Source of the DNA: Paludibacteraceae bacterium
Lineage (GTDB): Bacteria; Bacteroidota; Bacteroidia; Bacteroidales; Paludibacteraceae
Reading direction: 5' to 3'
DNA length: 50,410 nucleotides
Assembly (NCBI GenBank): GCA_017551025.1
Contig: JAFZNG010000031.1
Location: forward strand, 1 to 50,410
A program made the position numbers and the translations under genes. Of this stretch, positions 8,355 through 18,096 are shown one piece after another. Position 1 is the stretch's first letter; each line of letters begins with the position of its first letter. A model generated the notes under the pieces. The model was not told the origin of the DNA. It worked only from the letters and a program-made list of their open reading frames with translations, and searched no databases.

Positions 8355-8426
8355 GGTCCATTCGTCTATCGGCTAGGACAAGAGATTTTCATTCTCTAAA
8401 GAGGGGTTCGACTCCCCTATGGACTA
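8355..8426 (+). tRNA. tRNA-Glu (TTC)
   Basis: A cloverleaf can be drawn: acceptor GGTCCAT pairs with ATGGACT (one G-U), anticodon stem AGAGA/TCTCT encloses loop TTTTCAT with anticodon TTC, and the T-arm GGGGTTCGACTCCCC is clear. The CCA end is not encoded. rpsT begins 50 bp downstream with no terminator between, so the two are probably co-transcribed. Confidence 0.97.
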
Positions 8427-8476
8427 CTAGGAAAATTAAGGTAAAAACAACGTTAAAATTATTTTGAAGAAGTAAG

Positions 8477-8731
8477 ATGGCAAATCACAAATCATCTTTG
8501 AAGCGTATTCGCCAAACGGCAACTCGCAAGGCGCACAACCACTATTACGCTAAGACTACCCGCAACGCAGTTCGTGATCTGCGTGCTACGACCGATAAGG
8601 CTGAGGCTCAGAAGGCTCTGCCGAAGGTAAGCTCCATGCTCGACAAACTGGCTAAGCGTAATATCATTCACACCAACAAGGCAGCTAACCTCAAATCGAA
8701 GTTGGCTATCTACGTGAATAAGCTCGCCTAA
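8477..8731 (+). CDS. rpsT: 30S ribosomal protein S20
   Basis: The 84-residue, very basic, all-helical product begins [21 protein letters not shown], the S20 pattern. S20 is a primary binding protein of the 16S rRNA 5' domain. The gene lies between tRNA-Glu and a strong hairpin terminator. Codon use is rich in gct and aag, as expected of a highly expressed gene. Confidence 0.97.
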   Translation: MANHKSSLKRIRQTATRKAHNHYYAKTTRNAVRDLRATTDKAEAQKALPKVSSMLDKLAKRNIIHTNKAANLKSKLAIYVNKLA

Positions 8732-8756
8732 TCGATAAACCCTATCATATAAGCAG

Positions 8757-8786
8757 AAGGGGCTACCGTCAGGTAGTCCCCTTTTA
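8757..8786 (+). terminator. Rho-independent terminator after rpsT
   Basis: AAGGGGCTACC and GGTAGTCCCCTTTT form a stem of about 11 bp with one bulged T around a GTCA loop, ending in a T-run. It closes the tRNA-Glu/rpsT transcript. Confidence 0.85.
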
Positions 8787-8813
8787 TGCTTAGAATTTAG
8801 CAATTATCCTACT

Positions 8814-9944
8814 ATGGCTATCGAAATCAGAGAGGTACATACCAAGCGCGAACTAAGTCGGTTTATCGAGTTCGCCAACCGGCTGTATAAGGACTGTCAG
8901 TACTACTGCCCGCCCTTGTTTTTCGACGAGATGAACTGCTTTAACCCCAAGAACAACCCCGCGCTGGAAGTGAGCGACTATAAGTTGTTCATGGCCTATC
9001 GCGATGGCGAGATAGTAGGACGCATTGCGGGTATTATCAACCATAAGGCCAACGAGCGTTGGGGAAATAAGCACGTACGGTTCGGCTGGTTCGACTTCGT
9101 AGACGACTTGGAGGTATCGCGTGCGCTGCTCGATGCCGTAGCCGCATGGGGTAAGGCGCAAGGCATGGATGCTCTCAACGGTCCGGTGGGGTTCACCGAC
9201 TTCGACCACGAGGGCTTGCTCCTGGAGGGCTATGAGTACCTCGCGCCGATGGCTTCGCTCTACAACTACCCCTATTATGTCAAGCACGTAGAGGCCTACG
9301 GACTGGTCAAGGAGGCCGACTGGATCGAATTCCAGGTCTATCAACCGCCCGTATGTCCCGAACGCCTGGATCGTATAGCCGAGATCGTCAAGCAACGCTC
9401 GCACGTGCGCGTGGATAAAGTAAAGAACGCGCGCGAGTTGGAACGCAAGTACGGCATCGAGTATATGGACGTCATCGACGAGGCGTATCAGAAGCTCTAC
9501 AACTTCCAGCCTATGACGGAGAATCAGAAGAACTACTACAAGAAGATGTACTTCCCCATCCTCAACTTCGACTTTGTGACGCTTATCGTCAACGAGAAGG
9601 ACGAAGTGGTAGGCGTGGGCGTAAGTATGCCGGATATCTCCAAGGCGCTGCGCCGCTGCGGTGGACACTTGCTGCCCTTCGGATGGTTCCACCTGCTCCG
9701 TGCCCTCAAGGCAAAACAGATCGAGGTTATCAACCTGCTGCTTATCGCTGTGCGACCGGATTACCAGGACAAGGGTATCAACGCCCTCTTCTTCCAGGAT
9801 CTGATCCCGCAGTTCCATAAGTATGGCGTGACGACACTGGAGACGACCTCCATCCTGGAGACCAACAAGAAGAATATCGCCAACTTTACGCAGTTTGACC
9901 ATAAGCAACACAAGCGTCGTCGTGCGTATATAAAAGAGATCTGA
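8814..9944 (+). CDS. GNAT-like N-acyltransferase (YghO-like)
   Basis: A 376-residue protein of the large acyl-CoA N-acyltransferase-like group found widely in Bacteroidota. The N-terminal half carries YKLFMAYRDGEIVGRIAGIIN and GPVGFTDFDHEGLLLEG. The C-terminal half carries VINLLLIAVRPDYQDKGINALFF, which resembles the acetyl-CoA-binding motif A (Q/RxxGxG/A), and TLETTSILETNKKNI. Substrate is unknown. The Fur-like gene begins 5 bp after its stop. Confidence 0.8.
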   Translation: MAIEIREVHTKRELSRFIEFANRLYKDCQYYCPPLFFDEMNCFNPKNNPALEVSDYKLFMAYRDGEIVGRIAGIINHKANERWGNKHVRFGWFDFVDDLEVSRALLDAVAAWGKAQGMDALNGPVGFTDFDHEGLLLEGYEYLAPMASLYNYPYYVKHVEAYGLVKEADWIEFQVYQPPVCPERLDRIAEIVKQRSHVRVDKVKNARELERKYGIEYMDVIDEAYQKLYNFQPMTENQKNYYKKMYFPILNFDFVTLIVNEKDEVVGVGVSMPDISKALRRCGGHLLPFGWFHLLRALKAKQIEVINLLLIAVRPDYQDKGINALFFQDLIPQFHKYGVTTLETTSILETNKKNIANFTQFDHKQHKRRRAYIKEI

Positions 9945-9949
9945 TCGTC

Positions 9950-10414
9950 ATGTCGCGCCGAACCGCCGAAACGAAATATCCCGAACTCAAGCGTCGTCTG
10001 GACGCCTATGTGCGAGAGAATAGTATGCGTCAGTCACCGAAGCGTGATCAGGTACTGCAGGCGGCTTGCGAACTGGGACAACCCTTTGCGGCATCACAGT
10101 TGATCGAGGCGGTAGAACCACTGAACATAACCGGCGCCACGGTATATAATATCTTGTCACTGTTCGTTCAGGCACGGATTTTGCATACCGTACATCGGGA
10201 ATCGACACGTGAGCATGCCCAGTATGAGGTGATCGCCGGTCGTAGTAGTTTTATCCAGATCAAGTGTTCGCGTTGCGGACGCGAGACAACGATATCGAGC
10301 AAACCTATCGCTAACGCGATAAAGATGACGAAAATATTTAATTTTGAGACACAACGTTACTCATTGTTCCTATACGGAGAATGTAAGAAGTGTCGAAGCA
10401 CTAAACGATTGTAA
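9950..10414 (+). CDS. Fur-family transcriptional regulator
   Basis: A 154-residue protein with the Fur layout: an N-terminal winged helix (SPKRDQVLQAACE, then ITGATVYNILSLFVQARILHTV as recognition helix and wing) and a C-terminal dimerisation part with CxxC pairs at CSRCGR and CKKCR, which would hold structural zinc. The usual His-rich regulatory metal cluster is not obvious, so the metal or signal sensed is unclear. It lies between an acyltransferase and a Zn-peptidase, with feoB about 0.8 kb downstream, so an iron link is possible but not shown. Confidence 0.88.
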   Translation: MSRRTAETKYPELKRRLDAYVRENSMRQSPKRDQVLQAACELGQPFAASQLIEAVEPLNITGATVYNILSLFVQARILHTVHRESTREHAQYEVIAGRSSFIQIKCSRCGRETTISSKPIANAIKMTKIFNFETQRYSLFLYGECKKCRSTKRL

Positions 10415-10425
10415 GAGAGAGAATT

Positions 10426-11097
10426 ATGTATTGGATTCTATTTGGAATATTTGCCCTGGCCAGCTGGATTGTCAGCAGTAGCCTGGAGCGTAAGTTCAAG
10501 AAATACTCCCAGGAGCCGCTAGCCCTGACGGGTGCACAAGTGGCGGAGAAGATGCTGCGCGAAAACGGCATCACGGACGTGAAGGTAACCTCTACGCCCG
10601 GTCATCTTACCGACCACTACAACCCCGTGACGAAGACTGTCAACCTGTCGGAGTCGGTTTATAGCTCTGCCAATGTGGCAGCTGCAGCCGTGGCCGCCCA
10701 TGAGTGCGGACATGCCGTGCAGCACGAACGTGCTTATGCGCCGCTCCAGTTGCGCTCGGCACTGGTGCCGGTGGTGAATTTCTCGAATAAGTGGACCATG
10801 TGGGTGATCCTGGCAGGCATCCTGCTTATCCAGACTTTCCCCCACTTGATTTGGGTGGGCATCGGGCTGTATGCACTGACGACGCTCTTTACGTTCGTCA
10901 CTCTGCCCGTTGAGGTAGATGCCAGCCGTCGTGCCGTAGACTGGTTGCGCGAAGCCGGCATTACCGACAACCACACCACCGAAATGGCCAGCGAGGCACT
11001 GCATAGCGCCGCCTATACATACGTAGTAGCAGCCTTGGCATCCCTTGCCACGCTGGTATATTATATCCTCATCGCCCTCGGCGGTAGCCGACGGTGA
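10426..11097 (+). CDS. Neutral zinc metallopeptidase (YugP-like)
   Basis: A 223-residue membrane protein of the Zn_peptidase_2 family. An N-terminal membrane segment (residues ~2-18) is followed by the NLSESVYSSANVAAAAVAAHECGHAVQH block with the zinc motif H92-E93-C-G-H96, then two or three further membrane helices (~120-165 and ~198-217). Cellular substrates are unknown. It starts 11 bp after the Fur-like gene and is probably co-transcribed with it. Confidence 0.9.
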   Translation: MYWILFGIFALASWIVSSSLERKFKKYSQEPLALTGAQVAEKMLRENGITDVKVTSTPGHLTDHYNPVTKTVNLSESVYSSANVAAAAVAAHECGHAVQHERAYAPLQLRSALVPVVNFSNKWTMWVILAGILLIQTFPHLIWVGIGLYALTTLFTFVTLPVEVDASRRAVDWLREAGITDNHTTEMASEALHSAAYTYVVAALASLATLVYYILIALGGSRR

Positions 11098-11118
11098 AAA
11101 AAGAACGTCCCTCGCCCC

Positions 11119-11159
11119 TTTTGCCTTTTGGCAAAACTTTGTCGCAGGCGAGTTGCGAC
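11119..11159. terminator. Two small hairpins before tRNA-Arg
   Basis: TTTTGCC (11119-11125) pairs with GGCAAAA (11130-11136), and GTCGCA (11141-11146) pairs with TGCGAC (11154-11159). Neither is followed by a real T-run, so termination is only a possibility. No TTTG/TAnnTTTG promoter is visible before the tRNA. Confidence 0.35.
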
Positions 11160-11161
11160 GA

Positions 11162-11235
11162 GGCCCTGTAGCTTAGTTGAATAGAGCGTCAGATTCCGGT
11201 TCTGAAGGTCCTGGGTTTGAGTCCCAGCGGGGTCA
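11162..11235 (+). tRNA. tRNA-Arg (CCG)
   Basis: Acceptor GGCCCTG pairs with CGGGGTC (including G-U pairs), and the anticodon stem TCAGA/TCTGA encloses TTCCGGT with anticodon CCG. The T-arm CTGGGTTTGAGTCCCAG is standard. CCA is not encoded. The start codon of feoB lies only 3 nt beyond the discriminator base. Confidence 0.95.
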
Positions 11236-11238
11236 CTG

Positions 11239-12918
11239 ATGACTAAATTAGTCAATATAGCGGTTGTAGGTAGCCCGAAATCGGGCAAAACATCGCTTAC
11301 GGGGGCTTTGACAGCTCGTTCGCAGGCGTTGTCGATGCCTTTTGCTTTTACCGAGATCCATGATCTGGACCAACTGCACGGTCATGCCTATGACCTGGTG
11401 CTACAAGTCGTTGACTCCACTCGTCTGGAGGAGTCGCTGCTTCTCACCCCGCATATCATTGACGAACAGGAGAAAATCGTGATGGCCTTCGGGCGTTACG
11501 ATGCACTGCTGGAGACCGACCATGAACTGGACCTCAAGAAGATGCGCCAGTTGATCGGTGTACCGCTGGCGCTGGTGTCGGTGCGACGAAACCAAGGACT
11601 GGAAGAACTGCTCGACATACTGGCCACTACAGCTCGCAAACCGGCTTCTACAGCGCACCCGATCTACCATATTCGTGACCTGGGTGACCAGGCAGCTTAT
11701 GAGGCATACGTCCACGGTATTCTCAATCAGACCCTGCGTCATGCCAAGGACGATCAGCAACAGACACCGCTCGAGCGTATCGATAAGGTGCTGACTAACC
11801 GTTGGTTGGGATTTCCCATCATGCTGCTCATCCTCTACGGTGTCTTTGAATGCACCTTCCGTCTCGGGGCGTATCCCCAGGACTGGATAGCCTCCGCGAT
11901 CGACTGGCTCTGTAGCCTGGCCCATGGCGGACTACCCGAATCCTGGTGGTCTTCGTTGCTTATCGATGGCGTACTGCAGGGCGTAGGTGCCGTACTGGCC
12001 TTTCTGCCGAATATCATCATCCTCTTCTTCTTTATCAGCCTGATGGAGGACTCGGGTTATATGTCCCGTGAGGCCTACCTGATGGATACCATCATGCACG
12101 GCGTAGGTCTTCACGGCCGTAGCTTCGTACCGATGCTGATGGGCTTCGGTTGTAACGTACCGGCTATCATGGCGGCGCGGGACATCAAAGACCCCAAGGA
12201 CCGTACGCTTACGATGCTGATGGTGCCCTTTATGTCCTGTTCGGCGCGACTGCCGGTATATATGCTCTTTGTGGATGTGTTCTTCCCGCGTCATAAGGCG
12301 CTGGTGATGCTCTCTCTCTATGCGATAGGCGTGGGGATGGGCATACTGTTTGCACTGATTATGAAGCGCACTCGATGGTTCCGCAAACCCGATGACGATA
12401 CGGTCAACGAGTTGCCGGCTTTCCGCTTTCCGTCCTGGCGTGCGCTGGGTGCACATATATGGGAACGCGTGGCCGACTACTTGCAGAAAATAGCGACCGT
12501 CATTCTCTGGGCTAGCATTATTATCTGGGCCCTGGAATATTTCCCGATGCAAACGGTGGGAGATGTAGAGAATTCGTACTTGGCGATGATAGGCCGGGCT
12601 ATTGCACCGGTGCTCTCGCCGCTTGGGTTCGACTGGCAGATGGCAGTCTGCCTGCTCACCGGTCTCCCCGCCAAGGAAGCCATCGTGAGTACGCTGGCTA
12701 TCCTCTATGGCGGTGATATATCCGGTGCGTTTACGCCGCTGACGGCCTATAGCTTCATGCTCTTTGTGCTGCTCTATTTCCCGTGTGTGGCTACCGTAAT
12801 GACGCTGCGTCGTGAGACGAGTCGTGGATGGGCCACGTACATGGTGGTGCAGTCGCTACTGCTGGCATGGTTGCTATCCTTCGCCGTCTATCAGCTCGGT
12901 TCGCTTTGCGGACTTTAG
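11239..12918 (+). CDS. feoB: FeoB-type ferrous iron transporter, shortened with degenerate G domain
   Basis: A 559-residue inner-membrane Fe(II) transporter. The membrane part is complete: [11 protein letters not shown], the first gate [22 protein letters not shown], and the second gate [13 protein letters not shown]. The N-terminal G domain is not. G1 is present (GSPKSGKT, 11-18), but only about 38 residues separate it from VVDS (57-60). The G2 region (GVT) and G3 (DLPG) are therefore missing, and the G4 NxxD is GRYD (85-88). The FeoA domain often fused to FeoB in this phylum is also absent. GTP binding or hydrolysis is probably impaired. The gene starts 3 nt after tRNA-Arg; G1 so close to the start argues against a later start codon. 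The stop overlaps the convergent cysS stop. Confidence 0.9.
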   Translation: MTKLVNIAVVGSPKSGKTSLTGALTARSQALSMPFAFTEIHDLDQLHGHAYDLVLQVVDSTRLEESLLLTPHIIDEQEKIVMAFGRYDALLETDHELDLKKMRQLIGVPLALVSVRRNQGLEELLDILATTARKPASTAHPIYHIRDLGDQAAYEAYVHGILNQTLRHAKDDQQQTPLERIDKVLTNRWLGFPIMLLILYGVFECTFRLGAYPQDWIASAIDWLCSLAHGGLPESWWSSLLIDGVLQGVGAVLAFLPNIIILFFFISLMEDSGYMSREAYLMDTIMHGVGLHGRSFVPMLMGFGCNVPAIMAARDIKDPKDRTLTMLMVPFMSCSARLPVYMLFVDVFFPRHKALVMLSLYAIGVGMGILFALIMKRTRWFRKPDDDTVNELPAFRFPSWRALGAHIWERVADYLQKIATVILWASIIIWALEYFPMQTVGDVENSYLAMIGRAIAPVLSPLGFDWQMAVCLLTGLPAKEAIVSTLAILYGGDISGAFTPLTAYSFMLFVLLYFPCVATVMTLRRETSRGWATYMVVQSLLLAWLLSFAVYQLGSLCGL

Positions 12919-14387
12919 AGCGTCCATTCGAATCCGTCTTTCTGGTCTTTGATCTGGAATCCAAGGGCTGTCAGTTGATTGCGGATGCGATCACTGGTAG
13001 TCCAGTCTTTGGCCTGCTTGGCTTCCAGTCTCATTTGTAGCAACAGATCTACGGCACCTTTATAGGCTGTCGTCTTCTCTTCGTTGCCACCGGCGTCTTC
13101 CAGTTGCAGACCCAAGATATCGATCGCAAAGGTCTTCCATACCTCGCGCAATTCCTGGAGATCGGCTTCGGAGATCGTAGCCTTGCCATCCCAGACAGTA
13201 TTAATCAGGCGAGCGGACTCAAACAGTTCGCTAATCACGAGTTGTGAACTCAGGTCATCATCCATCGCCTCCTGGCAGCGCTGGCGCAAACCAGCTACGG
13301 CTTCTTTAGCCTCTAACCCTTCGCCGTTAGCCTTTATCTTCTGTAGTCGCTGATAGGCTTCCTGCATGCGCTGCAGTCCTTTCTCGGCAGCTTCGAGGGC
13401 TTCGGATGAGAAGTCCACCGTCGAGCGGTAATGGGCTTGCAGGATAAAGAAGCGGATGACCATCGGCCCGAAGGGTTTGCTCAGCAGCGGATGCTCGCCC
13501 TTGAAGAATTGCTCCAGGGTGATGAAGTTATGATAACTCTTACCCATTTTCTTGCCCGCAATGGTGATCATGTTGTTGTGCATCCAGTAATGCACAGTCT
13601 CATGACCGAGTGCGGCGCACGACTGGGCGATCTCAGCTTCATGGTGGGGGAACATAAGGTCCATGCCGCCACCGTGGATGTCGAATCGTTCACCCAGATA
13701 CTTCGTGCCCATAGCCGAGCACTCCATGTGCCATCCCGGGAAGCCTTCGCTCCAAGGGCTTGGCCAGTGCATGATATGCTCCGGCGAGGCTTTCTTCCAG
13801 AGGGCGAAGTCGTAGCTGTGCTTCTTCTCGTCCTGTCCGTCCAGTTCGCGTGTCTCGGTGACGATATCCTGGAGGTTGCGTCCCGAGAGTTTGCCGTAGG
13901 GATAGTCTTTGGCAAACTTCTCTACGTCCATATAGACGCTACCGTTACTGATATACGCATAGCCGTGGTCCAGGATCTGCTGTACGAAAGCGATCTGCTC
14001 GATGATATGTCCGCTGGCGTGGGGTTCAATCGAGGGCGGCAGCACGTTGAGTGCCTGCATGTCACGATGGTAACGATTGGTGTAGTACTGGACTACCTCC
14101 ATCGGTTCCAGTTGCTCCAGGCGGGCTTTCTTAGCGATCTTGTCCTCACCTTCATCCGCATCGTGCTCCAGGTGACCGACGTCTGTGATGTTCCGTACAT
14201 AGCGCACCTTATACCCCAGATAGGTGAGGTAGCGGTAGAGCAGGTCAAACGTGATCGCCGGGCGAGCATGACCTAAATGGGCATCGCCGTATACGGTCGG
14301 TCCGCAGACATACATGCCTACGTGCCCTTCCTGCAGCGGCCGAAAGACCTCTTTGGTGCGCGTTAGAGAATTATAAATCTGTAACAT
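12915..14387 (-). CDS. cysS: Cysteinyl-tRNA synthetase
   Basis: A 490-residue class I synthetase that charges tRNA-Cys. Motifs seen are [19 protein letters not shown] (zinc Cys28 and the HIGH-equivalent HLGH at 37-40), WHMECSAM (a second zinc Cys) and the KMSKS-equivalent KKMGKS. Length is normal. Its start codon overlaps the nagB stop by 1 bp, and it is the last gene of the minus-strand operon that begins with the YhcH-like gene. Confidence 0.97.
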   Translation of the reverse strand: MLQIYNSLTRTKEVFRPLQEGHVGMYVCGPTVYGDAHLGHARPAITFDLLYRYLTYLGYKVRYVRNITDVGHLEHDADEGEDKIAKKARLEQLEPMEVVQYYTNRYHRDMQALNVLPPSIEPHASGHIIEQIAFVQQILDHGYAYISNGSVYMDVEKFAKDYPYGKLSGRNLQDIVTETRELDGQDEKKHSYDFALWKKASPEHIMHWPSPWSEGFPGWHMECSAMGTKYLGERFDIHGGGMDLMFPHHEAEIAQSCAALGHETVHYWMHNNMITIAGKKMGKSYHNFITLEQFFKGEHPLLSKPFGPMVIRFFILQAHYRSTVDFSSEALEAAEKGLQRMQEAYQRLQKIKANGEGLEAKEAVAGLRQRCQEAMDDDLSSQLVISELFESARLINTVWDGKATISEADLQELREVWKTFAIDILGLQLEDAGGNEEKTTAYKGAVDLLLQMRLEAKQAKDWTTSDRIRNQLTALGFQIKDQKDGFEWTL

Positions 14388-15196
14388 TATAGCAGCGTTT
14401 TCGGGTCGAGGTTATTGCGCTCGATATCCTTGAAATAGTTGAACGTAGCCACTTTCAGTTCGTCGCAGGCGGCCTCGTCGCAAACGATGATGCCATGCTG
14501 GTGCAGTTGCAGTGCACTGACGGTCCACATGTGACTGATCGGTTCCTCGATAGCGTGCTGTAGGGCGCGGGCTTTGTTGTGGCCGTTGACCATAATAAGC
14601 ACTTCCTGAGCATCCATGACGGTACCTACACCTACGGTGAGCGCGGTCTTCGGCACGAGGTTTACGTCGTTGTCAAAGAAGCGACTGTTGGCAATGATCG
14701 TGTCGGTGGTCAGTTCTTTCTTACGGGTGCGGCTCGAGAGCGACGAACCCGGCTCGTTGAAGGCTATATGTCCATCGGGACCGATACCTCCCAGGAACAG
14801 ATGAATACCGCCGTAGTTCTTGATCTTAGCCTCGTAGCGGGCACACTCGGCTTGCAGGTCGGTCGCATTACCGTTGAGGATATTGACGTTCTCCTTGCGG
14901 ATGTCGATATGCGAGAAGAAGTTGTTCCACATAAAGCTGTGATAACTCTCCGGGTGCTCCTCCGGCAGGTTGACATACTCATCCATGTTGAAGGTCACTA
15001 CATTGCGGAACGAGACCTTGCCGGCTTGGTTGAGTTTGATCAGTTCGCGGTACATGCCCAGCGGTGAACTACCGGTCGGCAGACCCAGCACAAACGGGGT
15101 GCTCTCCTTCGGAGCGAACGCATTGATACGTTTTGCTACATAATTAGCTGCCCACTCACTGAGCAACTGATAACTAGGTTGAATAATGACGCGCAT
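14387..15196 (-). CDS. nagB: Glucosamine-6-phosphate deaminase
   Basis: A 269-residue NagB that converts glucosamine-6-phosphate to fructose-6-phosphate and ammonia. [13 protein letters not shown] is the phosphate-binding loop, VTFNMDEY holds the catalytic Asp, and [14 protein letters not shown] carries the Asp-His pair. Length matches the family. It follows the TlpA-like gene after 33 bp with no promoter visible, and overlaps cysS by 1 bp. Confidence 0.97.
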   Translation of the reverse strand: MRVIIQPSYQLLSEWAANYVAKRINAFAPKESTPFVLGLPTGSSPLGMYRELIKLNQAGKVSFRNVVTFNMDEYVNLPEEHPESYHSFMWNNFFSHIDIRKENVNILNGNATDLQAECARYEAKIKNYGGIHLFLGGIGPDGHIAFNEPGSSLSSRTRKKELTTDTIIANSRFFDNDVNLVPKTALTVGVGTVMDAQEVLIMVNGHNKARALQHAIEEPISHMWTVSALQLHQHGIIVCDEAACDELKVATFNYFKDIERNNLDPKTLL

Positions 15197-15229
15197 ATTC
15201 TTTCGTTTATTTAGTTTCTATTCGTTTGC

Positions 15230-16012
15230 TTATTGTTTTACGATGCTACGGATCGCTTCTTCGTCACCGTAACTGCGATGGAGGATACGTCCTTGGCGGT
15301 CGATGAGGATGGTGGTAGGAATACCGTCTACGCCGTAGGCGTCATAGGCGGGATTCCCCTTACCGCTACCGGTGGTGATATGTCGCCAGCCGAGTTGCTT
15401 CTCATCGATCATACGGCGCCAGGCGTCTTTGTCCTCGTCGCAATTGACGCCGAGTATCTCCAGTCGTCCTTCGGGAAGACTCTCGTAGAGGGCTTTTAGT
15501 TCGGGCAGTACGCGGCGGCACGGTCCGCACCAAGTAGCCCAGAAGTCGAGCAACACATAGTCGGTACGTCCTACGAGATCGCTCAGTTTAAGTGCGGTCC
15601 CGTCGGGCTGCATACCGCTGATATCTACATATTGCTGACCTGCTGAGGTGGCACGTTCCACCTCATATTTGGCTACCAGTTGCTGCATGATCTCGCCCTG
15701 CAGCACGCTTTGGGGCAGTACCTTCAGAATGCTGTCTTTCTGCTCGGGCGTGAACTGACGAAAACTCATCAGCAGCAACGAGTCGGTATACTCGTCCTTG
15801 GGGTGGCTGACGATCAGTCGAAACAGTTCCTCACCATACTTGGCCTCGATGCTGTCCATCGCGGCTTGGTCACCTTGCTCTGAGGCTTGGGCGTACTGCT
15901 CGGATAATACCGAATCCATCTCCAGAAATTCTTCCCGGAGCGACGCTTGCTTCCCGCATCCCACCAACGCTACGAGCGCAGCAAGGATATAGATTGCTTT
16001 AAATCCTTTCAA
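15230..16012 (-). CDS. TlpA/ResA-like thiol-disulfide lipoprotein
   Basis: A 260-residue periplasmic thioredoxin-like lipoprotein. The signal peptide ends LVGC (Cys19), residues ~22-125 form a helical DUF4369-like or spacer region, and a TlpA-type thioredoxin domain follows with WCGPC at 161-165 and the cis-Pro segment GIPTTILID. It probably reduces or oxidises thiols in the periplasm. No ATG is available: a TGA lies two codons upstream of the TTG at 16012-16010, and the signal peptide follows that TTG directly. The TTG lies in a heptamer array. Confidence 0.88.
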   Translation of the reverse strand: MKGFKAIYILAALVALVGCGKQASLREEFLEMDSVLSEQYAQASEQGDQAAMDSIEAKYGEELFRLIVSHPKDEYTDSLLLMSFRQFTPEQKDSILKVLPQSVLQGEIMQQLVAKYEVERATSAGQQYVDISGMQPDGTALKLSDLVGRTDYVLLDFWATWCGPCRRVLPELKALYESLPEGRLEILGVNCDEDKDAWRRMIDEKQLGWRHITTGSGKGNPAYDAYGVDGIPTTILIDRQGRILHRSYGDEEAIRSIVKQ

Positions 16013-16040
16013 TTTTCAATTTTGATTTTTGAATTTTTAA
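16006..16040. repeat. Heptamer array between glgB and the TlpA-like gene
   Basis: Five 7-bp units of the TTTTCAA/TTTTTAA type fill the glgB-tlpA gap. On the minus strand the last unit reads TTGAAAG, whose TTG is the apparent start codon of the TlpA-like gene. The TGA stop of glgB lies just outside, at 16046-16048. Confidence 0.85.
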
Positions 16041-16045
16041 TTTCT

Positions 16046-18085
16046 TCAATCCACTTTCTCCAGCACCATTGCGCAGCGAGCCGGCAGGTACAGGCGCAGC
16101 CATCCCTTACCGTCCTGGGCGTAGAGTCCGTCGTATTCGGTGAGGTGCTCTACCGAGTCGTCGTTGAGTCCGAAGCCGGCATATTTGCGGTCATCGGTGT
16201 TGAGAACTACGCGGTACTTGCCCTCCGGCACGAGCATACCGTAACCGTCGAACGACTTCGAACCGTTCCAGTTGAAGACAAACAGCAGTTTGTCACGCAT
16301 ATAAGCTACCACCTGGTCACCCTCGTTGTCCCAGTACTTCATTACCCAAGGTAGGTGTTTGCCGTACTTGTCCTTCTGGATAGTGATGCGCTTGGTGAGC
16401 AACTGCACCATGTCGTGGTCGAAGCGGTTGAGATCCGAGAAGAAGTAATTCGGATTATCTACCAAACTCCACTGACGACGGGCGTACTTGCAACTCCAGC
16501 CATTGCCCTCACGCGGGAAGTCAATCCACTCCGGATGACCGAATTCATTACCCATAAAGTTCAGATAGCCGCCGTTGATGGTCGAGGCGGTGATGAGTCG
16601 GATCATCTTATGCAGTGCGATACCACGGTCTACCATATAGGTAGAATGGCCGTGCTCAAAGTGCCAGTACATATCGGCGTCGATCAGTCGGAAGATGATG
16701 GTCTTGTCGCCCACGAGTGCCTGATCGTGCGACTCGCAGTAACTGATCGTCTTCTCGTCCTCGCGACGATTGGTCATCTCATAGAGGATATGACCGGCTT
16801 TCCAGTCTTCGTCGCGTACTTCCTTGATATACTTAATCCAGAAATCAGGAATTCCCATAGCCAGTCGGTAGTCGAAGCCCATACCGCCGTCCTGAATCGG
16901 TTGTGCCAGACCCGGCATACCGGACATATCCTCGGCGATGGTGATGGCACGCGGTTTTACCTCGTGGATGAGTTTATTGGCCAGCGTGAGGTACATGATA
17001 GCATCACCGTCCTCGTTGCCGTTGTAGTACGAACCGTAACCGTTGAAGTCCTCGCCCAGACCATGGCTCAGGTACATCATCGAGGTCACTCCGTCGAAGC
17101 GGAAACCATCGAAGTCGTACTCCTCGAGCCAGTAGCGGCAGTTACTTAAGAGGAAGTGCAGCACTTCGTTCTTGCCGTAGTTGAAGCAGAGCGAATCCCA
17201 TGCAGGGTGCTCGCGGCGACCGCCGTCGTGGAAGTACTGGTAAGGCGTACCGTCAAAGTTGCCCAGACCCTCCAGTTCGTTCTTTACCGCATGAGAGTGT
17301 ACCAGGTCCATGATGACCGACAGGCCGCGTCCGTGTGCATCATCCACCAGTGCTTTCAGCTCTTCCGGCGTACCGAAACGGCTACTGGCGGCGAAGAAAT
17401 TGGATACGTGGTATCCGAAGCTGCCGTAGTACGGGTGCTCCTGGATGGCCATGATCTGTACGCAGTTATAGCCCAGATCGGCGATACGAGGCAACACTTG
17501 GGTGCGGAACTCTTCGTAGGTGCTTACCTTCTCGTCCTCCGACGACATACCGATATGACACTCGTAGATAAACAAACCCGACTTGCGGCTGTTCACCGTC
17601 TTGCTGCGGTGACGCCAGTGGTATTTCTGATCCCATACCTGAGCGGAGAAGATCTTGGTCTGCTCGTCCTGTACCACGCGGTTGGCATAACTCGGGATAC
17701 GTTCGCCCCAACCGCCTTGCCACTCTACGAGCAGCTTGTACAGTTGGCCGTGCTTCATCGCACGCTTCGGCAGGTTGATCTCCCAGTTGCCGTTGCCGAT
17801 AGGTTGCAGACGATAGGCCTCGTCTTTCTCCCAGTTGTTCATATCACCCTTGATATAGATCGCGGTGGCATTCGGTGCCCACTCACGCAGCACCCAACCA
17901 TCTTTTGTTGCGTGCAGTCCGAAGTAGAGGTGGCCGCTGGCCCACTCCTTGAGTTCCAGGCCGTTAGTCAACTCAAATTCCTTACTCTTGGCATAGTCGT
18001 AGCGTCCGCGGATTGCGTCCTCAAAAGGCGCCAGATACGGATCGTTCTTGACGAGTTTCAGTTGTTTGTGTGCAATGCTGGTCAT
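16046..18085 (-). CDS. glgB: 1,4-alpha-glucan branching enzyme (GH13)
   Basis: A 679-residue branching enzyme that makes alpha-1,6 branches in glycogen. An N-terminal CBM48-like domain (GLHATKDGWVLREWAPNAT, then GDMNNWEKDE) precedes the GH13 barrel with DLVHSHAVKNE, DGFRFDGVTSMM (catalytic Asp), AEDMSGMPG (acid Glu) and YCESHDQALVGD. The layout matches the eukaryote-like GH13_8 group, consistent with the GT3-type synthase at 3-4.5 kb. It follows the YhcH-like gene by 11 bp. Confidence 0.96.
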   Translation of the reverse strand: MTSIAHKQLKLVKNDPYLAPFEDAIRGRYDYAKSKEFELTNGLELKEWASGHLYFGLHATKDGWVLREWAPNATAIYIKGDMNNWEKDEAYRLQPIGNGNWEINLPKRAMKHGQLYKLLVEWQGGWGERIPSYANRVVQDEQTKIFSAQVWDQKYHWRHRSKTVNSRKSGLFIYECHIGMSSEDEKVSTYEEFRTQVLPRIADLGYNCVQIMAIQEHPYYGSFGYHVSNFFAASSRFGTPEELKALVDDAHGRGLSVIMDLVHSHAVKNELEGLGNFDGTPYQYFHDGGRREHPAWDSLCFNYGKNEVLHFLLSNCRYWLEEYDFDGFRFDGVTSMMYLSHGLGEDFNGYGSYYNGNEDGDAIMYLTLANKLIHEVKPRAITIAEDMSGMPGLAQPIQDGGMGFDYRLAMGIPDFWIKYIKEVRDEDWKAGHILYEMTNRREDEKTISYCESHDQALVGDKTIIFRLIDADMYWHFEHGHSTYMVDRGIALHKMIRLITASTINGGYLNFMGNEFGHPEWIDFPREGNGWSCKYARRQWSLVDNPNYFFSDLNRFDHDMVQLLTKRITIQKDKYGKHLPWVMKYWDNEGDQVVAYMRDKLLFVFNWNGSKSFDGYGMLVPEGKYRVVLNTDDRKYAGFGLNDDSVEHLTEYDGLYAQDGKGWLRLYLPARCAMVLEKVD

Positions 18086-18096
18086 GGTATATAGTA

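Noticed and set aside
16355-18094. Two long plus-strand frames (264 and 312 codons) opposite glgB
   Set aside because: They lie fully within glgB, which has all GH13 motifs. Their translations look like antisense of a GC-rich gene.
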